Below are positions 23,161 through 31,874 of a stretch of 39,064 nt of DNA, piece after piece. Below the pieces are notes generated by a model, which was not told the DNA's origin, did not search any database, and worked only from the letters and a program-made list of their open reading frames with translations. This DNA comes from Scatosoma sp045643825 (GTDB lineage: Bacteria; Bacillota; Clostridia; Christensenellales; Borkfalkiaceae): the NCBI GenBank assembly GCA_045643825.1, contig JAZRFV010000011.1, positions 1 through 39,064 of the forward strand. The letters are read 5' to 3'. The stretch's first letter is position 1; every line of letters starts with the position of its first letter. Made by a program: the position numbers and the translations under genes.

Positions 23161-24329
23161 AATTCCACCCCGTCCGCTGTATCACAAATATGTACTGAGA
23201 ATTTCCCTTCCAAAGCAGGGAAGGCTTTCAAATATTCGTTCGTCACGTGCTTTTCTATATCCCATGCAAAGGAAGGATCGATGAGTGCCATACAGCAACC
23301 TTTAAAGCCTGCGCCGCTAAAGCGGCCGCCGTAAATGCCGTCCGTATGCAACATGATTTCATACAGCGTTTTCAGCTCATCCGAGCCCGTCTCATAATTA
23401 TAGATGGAAGAATATCCACTCCCAAAAGACAACTTCCCAAATGTTTCGATATCCCCTCTGCGCCAAGCCTCCGCACCTGCTTCCACACGCTGAAATTCCG
23501 TATAGAAATGCTCCGCACGCTTCCGCCAATTTTCGGGCAATTTATCCTTGTATTGCAAATACGTTTCATAAGGAACGTCACGAAGAAATGTTTCGTTAAA
23601 CTTACCGTATTCCATACCGCTAAATGCTTTCAATGCATATGCCGCGCTACGGCATTCGTCCACACGCATATTGAATTTGCTCCCCGCAAGCGTACGCTCA
23701 ACCCCCGAAAAGAAAATCGCAATTTTATACGGTTTCATGTTCGGGTTGGTTGGAATTAACTCATAACTGTCGTCTTTCGTATCAAGATACAATAAATGGT
23801 CCTTTTTAGAGAATACTTCACAGGACTGATCAAGCTTACCACAAGACACTCCTACATATTTATTTTCCGCCGCCTGCGCTGTTACTATCATTTCCAACTC
23901 CGTGAGATGAATATTATTCACCTTACAAAGAGCCGATAAAAATGCTATTGTTACCGCCGCTGACGATGAAAGCCCACCTATCGGTAAAGTCCCCTCAATC
24001 ACACCACAAAGCCCCACTTTTAAAGGATATTTTTGCGACAGCAAAAGTGTTGCGCCACGCAAATAATCCGCCCAATCATTTTCCTTTTGTTCTGGAACAG
24101 CATTCACGTGCCACTGTGCGCGTTTATCAAATTGTAAAGAAGACAACTCAATAACGCCGTTTTGCTTTGGTGCATATGCAATATGTATCCCTTTATCAAT
24201 TGCAAAGCCCGTAATTTTTCCGTATTGATGGTCGCTATGCGCCCCCATCGGACAAACGCGGTAAGGGCAAAACGCCACCGACACCGGATCTTTTTTATAT
24301 GTTTCTTCAAATTTTTTTATACAAAGCAT
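23157..24329 (-). CDS. GHMP-family sugar-1-kinase (galactokinase/galacturonokinase-like)
   Basis: The three GHMP motifs are present in this 390-residue protein: PYRVCPMGAHSDHQYG (22-37), the ATP-binding GTLPIGGLSSSAA (113-125) and a late GGRFSGAGFKGCC. The first motif reads GAHSDHQ rather than the GEHTDYN usual in galactokinase. As I recall, galacturonokinase-type enzymes carry a GAH-x-DHQ version, so a uronic acid substrate is a reasonable guess. The start directly abuts the stop of the CapG-like gene, with GGAG 10 nt upstream. It is followed by a nucleotidyltransferase and a UDP-glucuronate epimerase-like gene, together resembling a salvage route from free sugar to UDP-sugar. Confidence 0.82.
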   Translation of the reverse strand: MLCIKKFEETYKKDPVSVAFCPYRVCPMGAHSDHQYGKITGFAIDKGIHIAYAPKQNGVIELSSLQFDKRAQWHVNAVPEQKENDWADYLRGATLLLSQKYPLKVGLCGVIEGTLPIGGLSSSAAVTIAFLSALCKVNNIHLTELEMIVTAQAAENKYVGVSCGKLDQSCEVFSKKDHLLYLDTKDDSYELIPTNPNMKPYKIAIFFSGVERTLAGSKFNMRVDECRSAAYALKAFSGMEYGKFNETFLRDVPYETYLQYKDKLPENWRKRAEHFYTEFQRVEAGAEAWRRGDIETFGKLSFGSGYSSIYNYETGSDELKTLYEIMLHTDGIYGGRFSGAGFKGCCMALIDPSFAWDIEKHVTNEYLKAFPALEGKFSVHICDTADGVEL

Positions 24330-25520
24330 TTAGAACTTTCTCCAAACCATTTTATCGACAACGCCCGTATAAGATTGAATAATCTTCACAACCTTCGTCG
24401 ATACGTTTTCTTCCACGTAATCGGGTACAGGGATACCATGGTTACCGTCATTTGTCAAATCCACAGCTGTTTCTACCGCCTGCAAAAGATGCTTTTCGTC
24501 AATACCAGCAAGAACGAAACAAGCCTTATCTAATGCCTCAGGGCGCTCCGTCGAAGTACGGATACACACCGCAGGGAAGGGCTTGCCGATACTCGTGAAG
24601 AAAGAGCTTTCTTCGGGCAACGTACCACTATCCGAAACCACCGCAAACGCATTCATCTGCAAATTGTTATAATCGTGGAAGCCCAAGGGCTGATTTTGAA
24701 TAACACGCTTGTCAAGCTTAAAACCGCTTGCTTCCAAGCGTTTCTTGCTTCTTGGATGACAGCTATACAAGATTGGCATATCGTACTTTTCCGCAAGCTT
24801 ATTAATTGCCGTAAACAAGGAAACAAAGTTCTTTTCCGTATCAATATTTTCCTCTCTATGCGCCGAAAGTAAAATGTATTTTTTCGACTCTAAACCAAGA
24901 CGGGAAAGCACGTCGCTTGCCTCAATTTCCGCCAAGTTGCTATGCAAAACTTCCGCCATAGGCGAGCCCGTCACGTACGTTCTTTCCTTAGGCAAACCGC
25001 AATCCGCCAAATATCTGCGCGCGTGTTCGGAATACGCCAAATTCACGTCGGAAATGATATCCACGATACGACGATTAGTTTCTTCAGGCAAACATTCATC
25101 CTTGCAACGGTTCCCTGCTTCCATGTGGAAAATAGGAATATGCAAGCGCTTCGCCGCAATCGCCGAAAGGCAACTATTCGTGTCGCCCAAAATCAAGAGG
25201 GCATCGGGTTTACAAGCCGCCATCAGCTTGTACGAACAGTTGATAATATTGCCAACCGTCGCACCAAGATCATCACCTACCGCATCCATATACACTTCAG
25301 GGTCGGCAAGCTTCAAGTCCTTGAAAAATACGCCGTTTAAGTTATAATCGTAGTTTTGACCCGTATGCGCCAAAATACAATCAAAATACTGACGGCACTT
25401 GTTAATAACCGCCGCTAAGCGAATAATTTCAGGCCGCGTACCCACGATAATCAACAGCTTCAATTTGCCGTTGTCTTTAAATTTTACGTCAGAATAATCT
25501 AATCTAATTTTTGTTTCCAT
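24330..25520 (-). CDS. capG: UDP-N-acetylglucosamine 2-epimerase-family protein (CapG/FnlC type)
   Basis: This 396-residue protein belongs to the non-hydrolysing UDP-HexNAc 2-epimerase family. It shows IIVGTRPEIIRL (24-35), LGDTNSCLSA (111-120), HMEAGNR (132-138), LPEETNR (144-150), SAHREENID and SDSGTLPEES. The family also contains WecB. With CapE- and CapF-type genes in the same operon it most likely acts as the last enzyme of UDP-N-acetyl-L-fucosamine synthesis, epimerising at C2. The gene is 2 nt behind the acetyltransferase gene and abuts the kinase gene. Confidence 0.85.
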   Translation of the reverse strand: METKIRLDYSDVKFKDNGKLKLLIIVGTRPEIIRLAAVINKCRQYFDCILAHTGQNYDYNLNGVFFKDLKLADPEVYMDAVGDDLGATVGNIINCSYKLMAACKPDALLILGDTNSCLSAIAAKRLHIPIFHMEAGNRCKDECLPEETNRRIVDIISDVNLAYSEHARRYLADCGLPKERTYVTGSPMAEVLHSNLAEIEASDVLSRLGLESKKYILLSAHREENIDTEKNFVSLFTAINKLAEKYDMPILYSCHPRSKKRLEASGFKLDKRVIQNQPLGFHDYNNLQMNAFAVVSDSGTLPEESSFFTSIGKPFPAVCIRTSTERPEALDKACFVLAGIDEKHLLQAVETAVDLTNDGNHGIPVPDYVEENVSTKVVKIIQSYTGVVDKMVWRKF

Positions 25521-25522
25521 AA

Positions 25523-26071
25523 TTAAAAATAAATCCCTTTTGAATTTCCCGTATAATTAAAATGCTTTTTCAATGCTTTATCTTTTTCTTCGTATTTCAA
25601 ATGCCCCAAGTGCAAAGATTCCTTTTGAATTTTTTCAAAATACTCATCCGCCGTCTTGATAACCCTTGCTGGTACACCTACAGCTACTGAATTATCGGGA
25701 ATATCACGAGTCACCACTGCTCCTGCTCCAATAATAACGTCGTTTCCAATATTGACGCCAGGCAAAATCAGCACATTGTTTCCTATATAGACATTATTAC
25801 CTATCGTAATCGGTTTTGTTATTTCCAAATCAGGAACTCTATCTCTAAATAATAAGGTACCACCGTCGTGATTGATAAAACGAATATTATTGGTTAAATG
25901 TACATTGTTTCCAAGCGTAATCAACCAAGGCTCCGTCCCCCAATCAATCTCTCCATATAAATGTAAACTTTCACCCATATTCACGCCAATTTTTTTAGCG
26001 TATTTTACACGATTCAACCTACCGATTGTCTTTTTATATAACATCCTGTACAGTTTTCTTATTTTTCCCAT
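25523..26071 (-). CDS. Hexapeptide-repeat acetyltransferase
   Basis: This 182-residue protein has a basic N-terminus. Left-handed beta-helix rungs run over about residues 50-150 (for example ITIGNNVYIGNN, VLILPGVNIGND and VIIGAGAVVTRDIP). They are followed by the closing VGVPARVI segment typical of the xenobiotic/sugar O-acetyltransferase class. It probably acetylates a sugar of the repeat unit. AAAGGAGG before the ATG is one of the strongest ribosome binding sites in the locus. It is inserted between the CapF- and CapG-type genes. Confidence 0.87.
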   Translation of the reverse strand: MGKIRKLYRMLYKKTIGRLNRVKYAKKIGVNMGESLHLYGEIDWGTEPWLITLGNNVHLTNNIRFINHDGGTLLFRDRVPDLEITKPITIGNNVYIGNNVLILPGVNIGNDVIIGAGAVVTRDIPDNSVAVGVPARVIKTADEYFEKIQKESLHLGHLKYEEKDKALKKHFNYTGNSKGIYF

Positions 26072-26086
26072 AACGCCTCCTTTGAT

Positions 26087-27289
26087 TTAATCTACAATTT
26101 CAAAAAACGTATCTGGGTGCCGGGGATCAAATTGCTCATTCGCCCACATCACCGTTACCAAATTTCCCGTTTCGGAAAGGTTAATAATGTTATGCGTATA
26201 TCCAGGCAACATATGCACCGCTTGGATTTTATCGCCGCTTACTTCAAAATTCAACACTTCATCCGTGCCAATTTTTCGCTGTTGAATCAAGCCATGCCCT
26301 GCTACAACAATGAAAAATTCCCATTTCGTGTGGTGCCAATGCTGCCCCTTGGTAATGCCAGGTTTTGAAATATTGATAGACACTTGTCCGCACTTTTCCG
26401 TCTTCAACAGTTCAGTAAAACTACCCCGCGTGTCCACATTCATTTTTAAATCAAACGCCACTTTTTCTTGGGGCAAATAACTCAAATAGGTCGAGTACAG
26501 CTTCTTTGCGAAACTCCCATTCGGAATTTCAGGAATAATCAGCGTTTCGCTTTGTTCACGGAATTTATACAACAAATCAACGATTTCACCCAGCGTTACC
26601 TTGTGGGTTATCGGCACAAAATAATACCTGCCCGTTTCACTTTCTACAGGCGTCAAGCCATCATAATCGCAACGGTGCCCCTTACCTTCCAACAGGTCGA
26701 GCATTTCCCTCACCAAATCGTCAATGTAAAGCAATTCAAGTTCAATCGCCCTATCATTGACCGTTATCGGCAGGTCGTTTGCAATGTTATTGCAGAAGGT
26801 AGCCACAGCGCTATTATAATTGGGACGGCACCACTTACCAAAAAGGTTGGGAAAGCGGTAAACGCATACCTGCCCCCCACCATTTGCCATATAATCAAAG
26901 AAAAGGTCTTCCCCTGCCTTCTTACTCTTTCCGTATTCTCCGTCAGCATAACGCCCAATTAACGTTGCCTGAATGGACGAAGAAAGCATCACAGGGCATT
27001 TGTTGTTATACTTCTTAAGCGTATCCAACAAAGTCGATGCAAAGCCAAAATTGCCTTGCATAAATTCTTCTTGCGTTTGCGGACGATTGACCCCCGCAAG
27101 GTTAAACACAAAGTCCACTTGCTCGCAGTACGTTTCCAAATCCGCAGGATTACTGTCGATATCGTACTCAAAGATTTCTTCAATCGACAACGCAGGACGG
27201 GTTTTATCTTTCCCCTCTTTTAAGTTTTTCAAAGCGGCGCAAAGGTTTTTACCAACAAACCCTTTTGCCCCCGTAACGAGTATTTTCAT
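26087..27289 (-). CDS. capF: CapF-type bifunctional reductase/epimerase
   Basis: CapF acts in UDP-N-acetyl-L-fucosamine synthesis. An N-terminal SDR domain with NAD(P)-binding TGAKGFVG (6-13) reduces the keto sugar. A C-terminal cupin domain (about 300-395), with GQHWHHTKWEFF and GYTHNI metal and substrate elements, performs the epimerisation. Both domains are visible in this 400-residue protein, whose length fits the family. It follows the CapE-type gene by 9 nt, with AAGGA before its ATG. Confidence 0.92.
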   Translation of the reverse strand: MKILVTGAKGFVGKNLCAALKNLKEGKDKTRPALSIEEIFEYDIDSNPADLETYCEQVDFVFNLAGVNRPQTQEEFMQGNFGFASTLLDTLKKYNNKCPVMLSSSIQATLIGRYADGEYGKSKKAGEDLFFDYMANGGGQVCVYRFPNLFGKWCRPNYNSAVATFCNNIANDLPITVNDRAIELELLYIDDLVREMLDLLEGKGHRCDYDGLTPVESETGRYYFVPITHKVTLGEIVDLLYKFREQSETLIIPEIPNGSFAKKLYSTYLSYLPQEKVAFDLKMNVDTRGSFTELLKTEKCGQVSINISKPGITKGQHWHHTKWEFFIVVAGHGLIQQRKIGTDEVLNFEVSGDKIQAVHMLPGYTHNIINLSETGNLVTVMWANEQFDPRHPDTFFEIVD

Positions 27290-27298
27290 AGCTTGTCC

Positions 27299-28351
27299 TT
27301 AATATTTAATTCCCATCTCGTCAAGTTCATCACGAATATACTGTAAAGTAAGTAATTTCGCTTTTACTTCTTCTACTGTCAAAAGTTTTGTATTATTAGA
27401 GTCGAATAAAGTCAAAGGATTTCTTCCCACGTCACCATTGTTAAAATACTTATCGTAATTCAATCCACGATTATCCGCTGGTACACGGTAGAAATCGCCC
27501 ATATCGATTGCGTTTGCGCATTCTTCATTCGTTAAAAGCGTTTCATACATCTTTTCGCCGTGACGGATACCAATCACCTTAATTGCATTTTTATCGCCGC
27601 CAAACAATTCACAAACGGCTTCCGCTTGCGTTTGAATCGTACAAGCAGGCGCTTTTTGTACAAGTATATCACCACTAATCCCATTTTCAAAAGCAAACAA
27701 AACAAGATCCACCGCTTCGTCTAAAGACATAATAAAGCGCGTCATATTGCCATCCGTAAGCGTAATAGGTTGTCCGTTCTTAATTTGCTCAATCCAAAGA
27801 GGAATAACCGACCCTCGCGAACACATTACGTTACCGTAACGCGTACAACAAATCTTTGTCTTTGCAGGATCAACTGTACGAGCCTTAGCAACGGCCACAC
27901 GTTCTTCCAAAGCCTTAGAAATCCCCATTGCATTTACAGGATAAGCAGCCTTGTCCGTAGAAAGGCAAACGACGTTTTTAACCCCTGCTTCAATGGCTGC
28001 TGTCAATACGTTTTCCGTACCAAACACGTTGGTTTTTACCGCTTCGATAGGAAAAAATTCGCAAGAAGGAACTTGCTTTAATGCTGCTGCGTGGAATATG
28101 TAATCCACGCCGTACATAGCATTACGAACCGATTGAATATCGCGTACATCACCAATATGAAATTTAATCTTATCCGCAACCTCAGGCATTTTTGCTTGAA
28201 ATTCATGACGCATAACATCTTGTTCCTTTTCATCGCGCGAAAAAACGCGAATCTCCCCAATATCCGTTTTCAAAAATCTATTAAGCACTGCGTTCCCAAA
28301 TGAACCCGTACCACCTGTAATTAATAATGTTTTATTTTTAAAAAGTGACAT
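27299..28351 (-). CDS. capE: CapE-type UDP-N-acetylglucosamine 4,6-dehydratase/epimerase
   Basis: This 350-residue SDR protein has TGGTGSFG (12-19), SRDEKEQDVMRHEF, HAAALKQVPSCEFFP and STDKAAYPVNAMGISKA, which are signatures of the polysaccharide-biosynthesis CapE/FlaA1-like family. It performs the first step from UDP-GlcNAc towards UDP-L-FucNAc. CapF and CapG homologues lie directly downstream, which makes this pathway more likely than the FlaA1/PseB branch. GAGG precedes the ATG. Confidence 0.9.
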   Translation of the reverse strand: MSLFKNKTLLITGGTGSFGNAVLNRFLKTDIGEIRVFSRDEKEQDVMRHEFQAKMPEVADKIKFHIGDVRDIQSVRNAMYGVDYIFHAAALKQVPSCEFFPIEAVKTNVFGTENVLTAAIEAGVKNVVCLSTDKAAYPVNAMGISKALEERVAVAKARTVDPAKTKICCTRYGNVMCSRGSVIPLWIEQIKNGQPITLTDGNMTRFIMSLDEAVDLVLFAFENGISGDILVQKAPACTIQTQAEAVCELFGGDKNAIKVIGIRHGEKMYETLLTNEECANAIDMGDFYRVPADNRGLNYDKYFNNGDVGRNPLTLFDSNNTKLLTVEEVKAKLLTLQYIRDELDEMGIKY

Positions 28352-28363
28352 ATTTATACCTCG

Positions 28364-29422
28364 TCAATTATTTCTATTTTTTCTAATTTTTCTAATCAAA
28401 GCCAATAAGCAATATACCGCTAATCCCCAACGCCATTTTGAAAACAAAAATAACGGTTTCCAAATTAAAGGTACTTTACTGATTGCAAAAGATTTTATAG
28501 CTTTTTTGTATTCTTCCCCGCGCAACCACTCTTTAATTTGTTTTTGTTTCAAAGTTTTTTTCATCGGGGCGTTTATGCAATTGCTACCAATACCCACAAT
28601 ACTAAAAGCGATACGGTTATTCAACGCTTCCTTATATTTCTCGCTAAGATTTTCCTGCAAAACGATTTCTTTCATAGTAGCGAATAAATATTCCCATTGT
28701 TCTATCAATTTCGGATTATACCGCGACGTGATGGACGTATCGTTGTCTTTTCTATAATGGTACAACGGCAAACCCATATACACCGCTTTTTGAACGTACT
28801 TAAAATAATAAATATTAAATAATCCGTCCTCAAAGCTGCCTGTCTTTTTAATGTCTGGAATTTGCAAATTGTTTTGTTCTATAATCTCTCGCCGATATAT
28901 CTTTAAATATAATAAGGAAAGATAATCAAATTTTGCTATTTGCCCTAGCTCATCCCGAATAAGACCAAACATTTTTCGCCTAAAGTCGATACATTCTTCT
29001 CCTTCAAGCACCATACGTTTATCGTTTAATGCGTGATTAATAACTGAATTATTCGTGTATTCCCAAATCCCTGAAAAGAGCGCTACGTCCGCATTTTCCG
29101 CAGTAATCGCTTCATACGCCTTTTCGCAGGCCTCAGGCTCATACCAGTCGTCCGAGTCAAGAAACATAATATACTGGCCTTGTGCGTGTTTCAACCCATT
29201 ATTTCTTGCCGCTGACGCGCCTTGATTTTCTTGCGTAATCAAATAAAACCGAGCGTCTTCCTGCACAAATTTTTCAACGATTTTCACGCTATCGTCCCTT
29301 GAACCATCGTTGACGCACAATACTTCAAAATTTGAAAACGTTTGTTCTTTTACTGATTGCAAGCATTTTTCCAAATACTTCTCCGCATTATATACGGGAA
29401 TAATTATACTGATATCTACCAT
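28364..29422 (-). CDS. Family 2 glycosyltransferase
   Basis: A GT-A domain occupies the first 230 residues or so of this 352-residue protein. It begins ISIIIPVYNAEKYLEKCL, has VNDGSRDDS near residue 38 and the metal-binding FLDSDDW (87-93). The C-terminus is basic with a hydrophobic stretch (about 318-342), suggesting membrane association. It should add one sugar to the lipid-linked repeat unit; donor and linkage cannot be read. It is 3 nt downstream of the flippase gene. Confidence 0.9.
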   Translation of the reverse strand: MVDISIIIPVYNAEKYLEKCLQSVKEQTFSNFEVLCVNDGSRDDSVKIVEKFVQEDARFYLITQENQGASAARNNGLKHAQGQYIMFLDSDDWYEPEACEKAYEAITAENADVALFSGIWEYTNNSVINHALNDKRMVLEGEECIDFRRKMFGLIRDELGQIAKFDYLSLLYLKIYRREIIEQNNLQIPDIKKTGSFEDGLFNIYYFKYVQKAVYMGLPLYHYRKDNDTSITSRYNPKLIEQWEYLFATMKEIVLQENLSEKYKEALNNRIAFSIVGIGSNCINAPMKKTLKQKQIKEWLRGEEYKKAIKSFAISKVPLIWKPLFLFSKWRWGLAVYCLLALIRKIRKNRNN

Positions 29423-29425
29423 AAA

Positions 29426-30955
29426 TTATATCTTCTTTCTTATCAATAAGCCTTTTACCCTTCCAAGCAAGTTTTTGAAATATTTGTTGAATAATAACTG
29501 CAAAATAAAGGTTACAATGCCCGATATTCCGCAAACTATCACCGCTTCCAAAATAAACCATAAGAAATTGTAACCGATGATATTATTAAAGAAAAAAGTT
29601 TGCAGTATGCACCCAATTGCAAAGTTTATCGCGATGGTAATAAAGGCAAGCAAATAGTCCAAATATATCGTCAATTTTTTATTAAATGCTTTCTTGAATA
29701 ATAAAATATTATTGCCCAAATCCATAATGCAATAAGTGGAAAATATCGTTGCAATTAATAACCCTGCAATTCCTAAAAACTGCATTAAAATTATGGATAA
29801 AACTAAATTACAGACCGCCGTTGCCAACGTATACCATTTACTTTCTTTATATAGGCCTTTAGCGTCTCTAAACAAAATGACAATTTCATTGACAAAAGCT
29901 TGAAACATATTCAGCATCATAAGAATTAAGCAAAAGCCATCCAATAAAAACTTTTCGCCAAGCCAAAGCGTAACAAATTTATTAATCATTAAAAGAAAGA
30001 CAGAGCATACAACAATCGCTGCACAAACGTTCATCGTAATCATCTCTTTAAACAACGAATAGTTTTGTTCGTTTGTATCGTCAGAGTTCATTTTTATCCC
30101 TAACGCACCACGCAAATTGATAATTACTTTGTTCATCACCGTTGCAGGGTAAGAGATAATGGAATTATACGCAGTATATACCGTTGTTTTAAACAAATCT
30201 AAAAACGAAAGCAATATCCCGTCAACTTGTGTATTTGCTACGTAGCAAAGCTTATGGAACATAATGTCCTTGGTCATTTTTCTGCCCGCTAACGAATATT
30301 CGGCCGTTTGCCTAATCAATTGATTGCACGTTTTTAATACGCATAATCGATAGAGCAAAGCAGTCAAAATAACAAACAAAATACCCATCAAAAGCACAGC
30401 TTCAAACGGCAATTTAAATACCCCGATTAAAAGGATTTCTAAAGCGACAATCCCTACGGAAATAAAGCCATCAATCAAGCTGAGCAAATGCTGCTTTTCG
30501 GAAAGTATCAACAACTGCTTGTTATATACAGAAAAGAAATAAGGTATAATATAGCGTATCGCCATCAACAAAAAAATGACAAGAATTCGCGTATACCCCA
30601 ACGAATTTTTCGCCACGGCCAACGGATAAATAAAGGCTATAGCTATCGTAGCCAATAGCATAACCCACGCCATTCGGCGTATAGATTTTTTCAGCCCGTT
30701 ATATAATTTATTGACCTCTAAATACTCTTTTTGGGCCATCGGCGCATACATGGTATAAAGAAACCCAGCACCGATACCGCCTTCTAACAACGTAACGTAA
30801 TTAAACAGCTGCGAGCTTACGGCGTTTAACGAGTTGATATCCGTCCCATAGCCGTCAATAATAATTTTTGTTCTTAATAATGATAGTACGATTTGAAGCA
30901 AAGAGAATACAAAACTAATCCCTGCCCCTAATACGACCTTTTTTGTTCTATTCAA
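29426..30955 (-). CDS. wzx: Wzx-type polysaccharide flippase
   Basis: This 509-residue integral membrane protein has about 12-14 hydrophobic segments spread along the chain and few charged loops. It matches the oligosaccharide flippase/MATE-like exporters that move the undecaprenyl-linked repeat unit across the membrane. The start is TTG at 30955: AAGGA lies 9 nt upstream, the first residues (NRTKKVVLGAGISFVF) fit the family's cytoplasmic start, and no ATG is nearby. It sits beside a polymerase-like gene in the same operon, supporting a Wzx/Wzy pathway. Confidence 0.87.
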   Translation of the reverse strand: MNRTKKVVLGAGISFVFSLLQIVLSLLRTKIIIDGYGTDINSLNAVSSQLFNYVTLLEGGIGAGFLYTMYAPMAQKEYLEVNKLYNGLKKSIRRMAWVMLLATIAIAFIYPLAVAKNSLGYTRILVIFLLMAIRYIIPYFFSVYNKQLLILSEKQHLLSLIDGFISVGIVALEILLIGVFKLPFEAVLLMGILFVILTALLYRLCVLKTCNQLIRQTAEYSLAGRKMTKDIMFHKLCYVANTQVDGILLSFLDLFKTTVYTAYNSIISYPATVMNKVIINLRGALGIKMNSDDTNEQNYSLFKEMITMNVCAAIVVCSVFLLMINKFVTLWLGEKFLLDGFCLILMMLNMFQAFVNEIVILFRDAKGLYKESKWYTLATAVCNLVLSIILMQFLGIAGLLIATIFSTYCIMDLGNNILLFKKAFNKKLTIYLDYLLAFITIAINFAIGCILQTFFFNNIIGYNFLWFILEAVIVCGISGIVTFILQLLFNKYFKNLLGRVKGLLIRKKI

Positions 30956-30970
30956 TGTACTATTCCTTCT

Positions 30971-31873
30971 TTACGGTATTTGTATCCAATCACCTAGCGT
31001 TTTATCCCATTCAATAGGATCAAAATAATTATATCCTGCACCATGAAAAAATGTGATTTCTCCAAAATAAATTTCCCCATTAATTTCATATAAATCCACT
31101 CGACAATGATGTAAATCCTGACACAAAGTTTGGGCTATTTTTTTCATCTCTTCAAAGCGGCTTGGCTTTTGTATTTTATCCAAATCAATATGTTCTCGCG
31201 TTTCCTTCATATCTATGGGAATAAAATTCATATCGTAAATATTGCGATAATAATGTTCAGCATGTCCACCCAAATTATTTGTTTCGCAAACACCTATATC
31301 TAAAAAAAGCACTCTTGGCTCACCCTCAAAACACATAAATTTGTAATCTAACGGAGCTGAATCGTTATCATTTATCATATACTTTTCCGCAACAATGCGT
31401 GGTTTCTTTATATATTTATAAGGATATTCACGGCAATTATAATAAAAATTCATCTTAAGGCGTTTTGCCAATCGACTCTTCGCTTCGGCAATATCAAAAG
31501 TATCTTTATCTTTACAAATTAAAACACTCCCGCTGTCATGCGTACATTTTAATACAAATTGGTTCGGCAGTTCGTCAAAATTAATATCTTCTACACGTTC
31601 CCAAGCACCTAAAAGCGGAATTAGATATTTTTCTCCGATTTTATCCTTTATGTATTCGCGAACCTCATACTTATCGACAAGTTTTGCATGCGTCGAATTT
31701 TTACCATACACTTTCAACCATTGCAACTTTTCATTATAAGTAGTTGGATTTTTCCAATTTATATTTCTTCCAAAAACGGCTTTATACTGTTTATTTAAAT
31801 ATATTTTCGCAGGAGCGCAATAGTAAAATAACTTGTTGAATGCACCTTTTATCAATTGAATTGGCTTTTTCAT
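30971..31873 (-). CDS. TupA-like ATP-grasp protein
   Basis: This 300-residue protein resembles the TupA-like ATP-grasp family (PF14305 type), found in capsule and teichuronopeptide loci. Visible landmarks are NPTTYNEKLQWLK near residue 39, the DKYEVREYI segment, FVLKCTHDSGS near residue 109, VAEKY near residue 160 and LDYKFMCFEGEPRV near residue 173. The C-terminus has VDLYEING and FGEITFFHGAG, which fit the metal and ATP-binding end of the fold. Such proteins may attach an amino acid or act in an unconventional transfer. The start at 31873 is preferred because GGGAGAG lies just upstream. A longer version would need a TTG inside that site and overlap the previous gene. Confidence 0.82.
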   Translation of the reverse strand: MKKPIQLIKGAFNKLFYYCAPAKIYLNKQYKAVFGRNINWKNPTTYNEKLQWLKVYGKNSTHAKLVDKYEVREYIKDKIGEKYLIPLLGAWERVEDINFDELPNQFVLKCTHDSGSVLICKDKDTFDIAEAKSRLAKRLKMNFYYNCREYPYKYIKKPRIVAEKYMINDNDSAPLDYKFMCFEGEPRVLFLDIGVCETNNLGGHAEHYYRNIYDMNFIPIDMKETREHIDLDKIQKPSRFEEMKKIAQTLCQDLHHCRVDLYEINGEIYFGEITFFHGAGYNYFDPIEWDKTLGDWIQIP

Positions 31874-31874
31874 T

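Noticed and set aside
24330..25520. WecB for ManNAc supply
   Set aside because: Possible by family, but CapE and CapF genes directly upstream make the FucNAc branch (CapG) the better reading.
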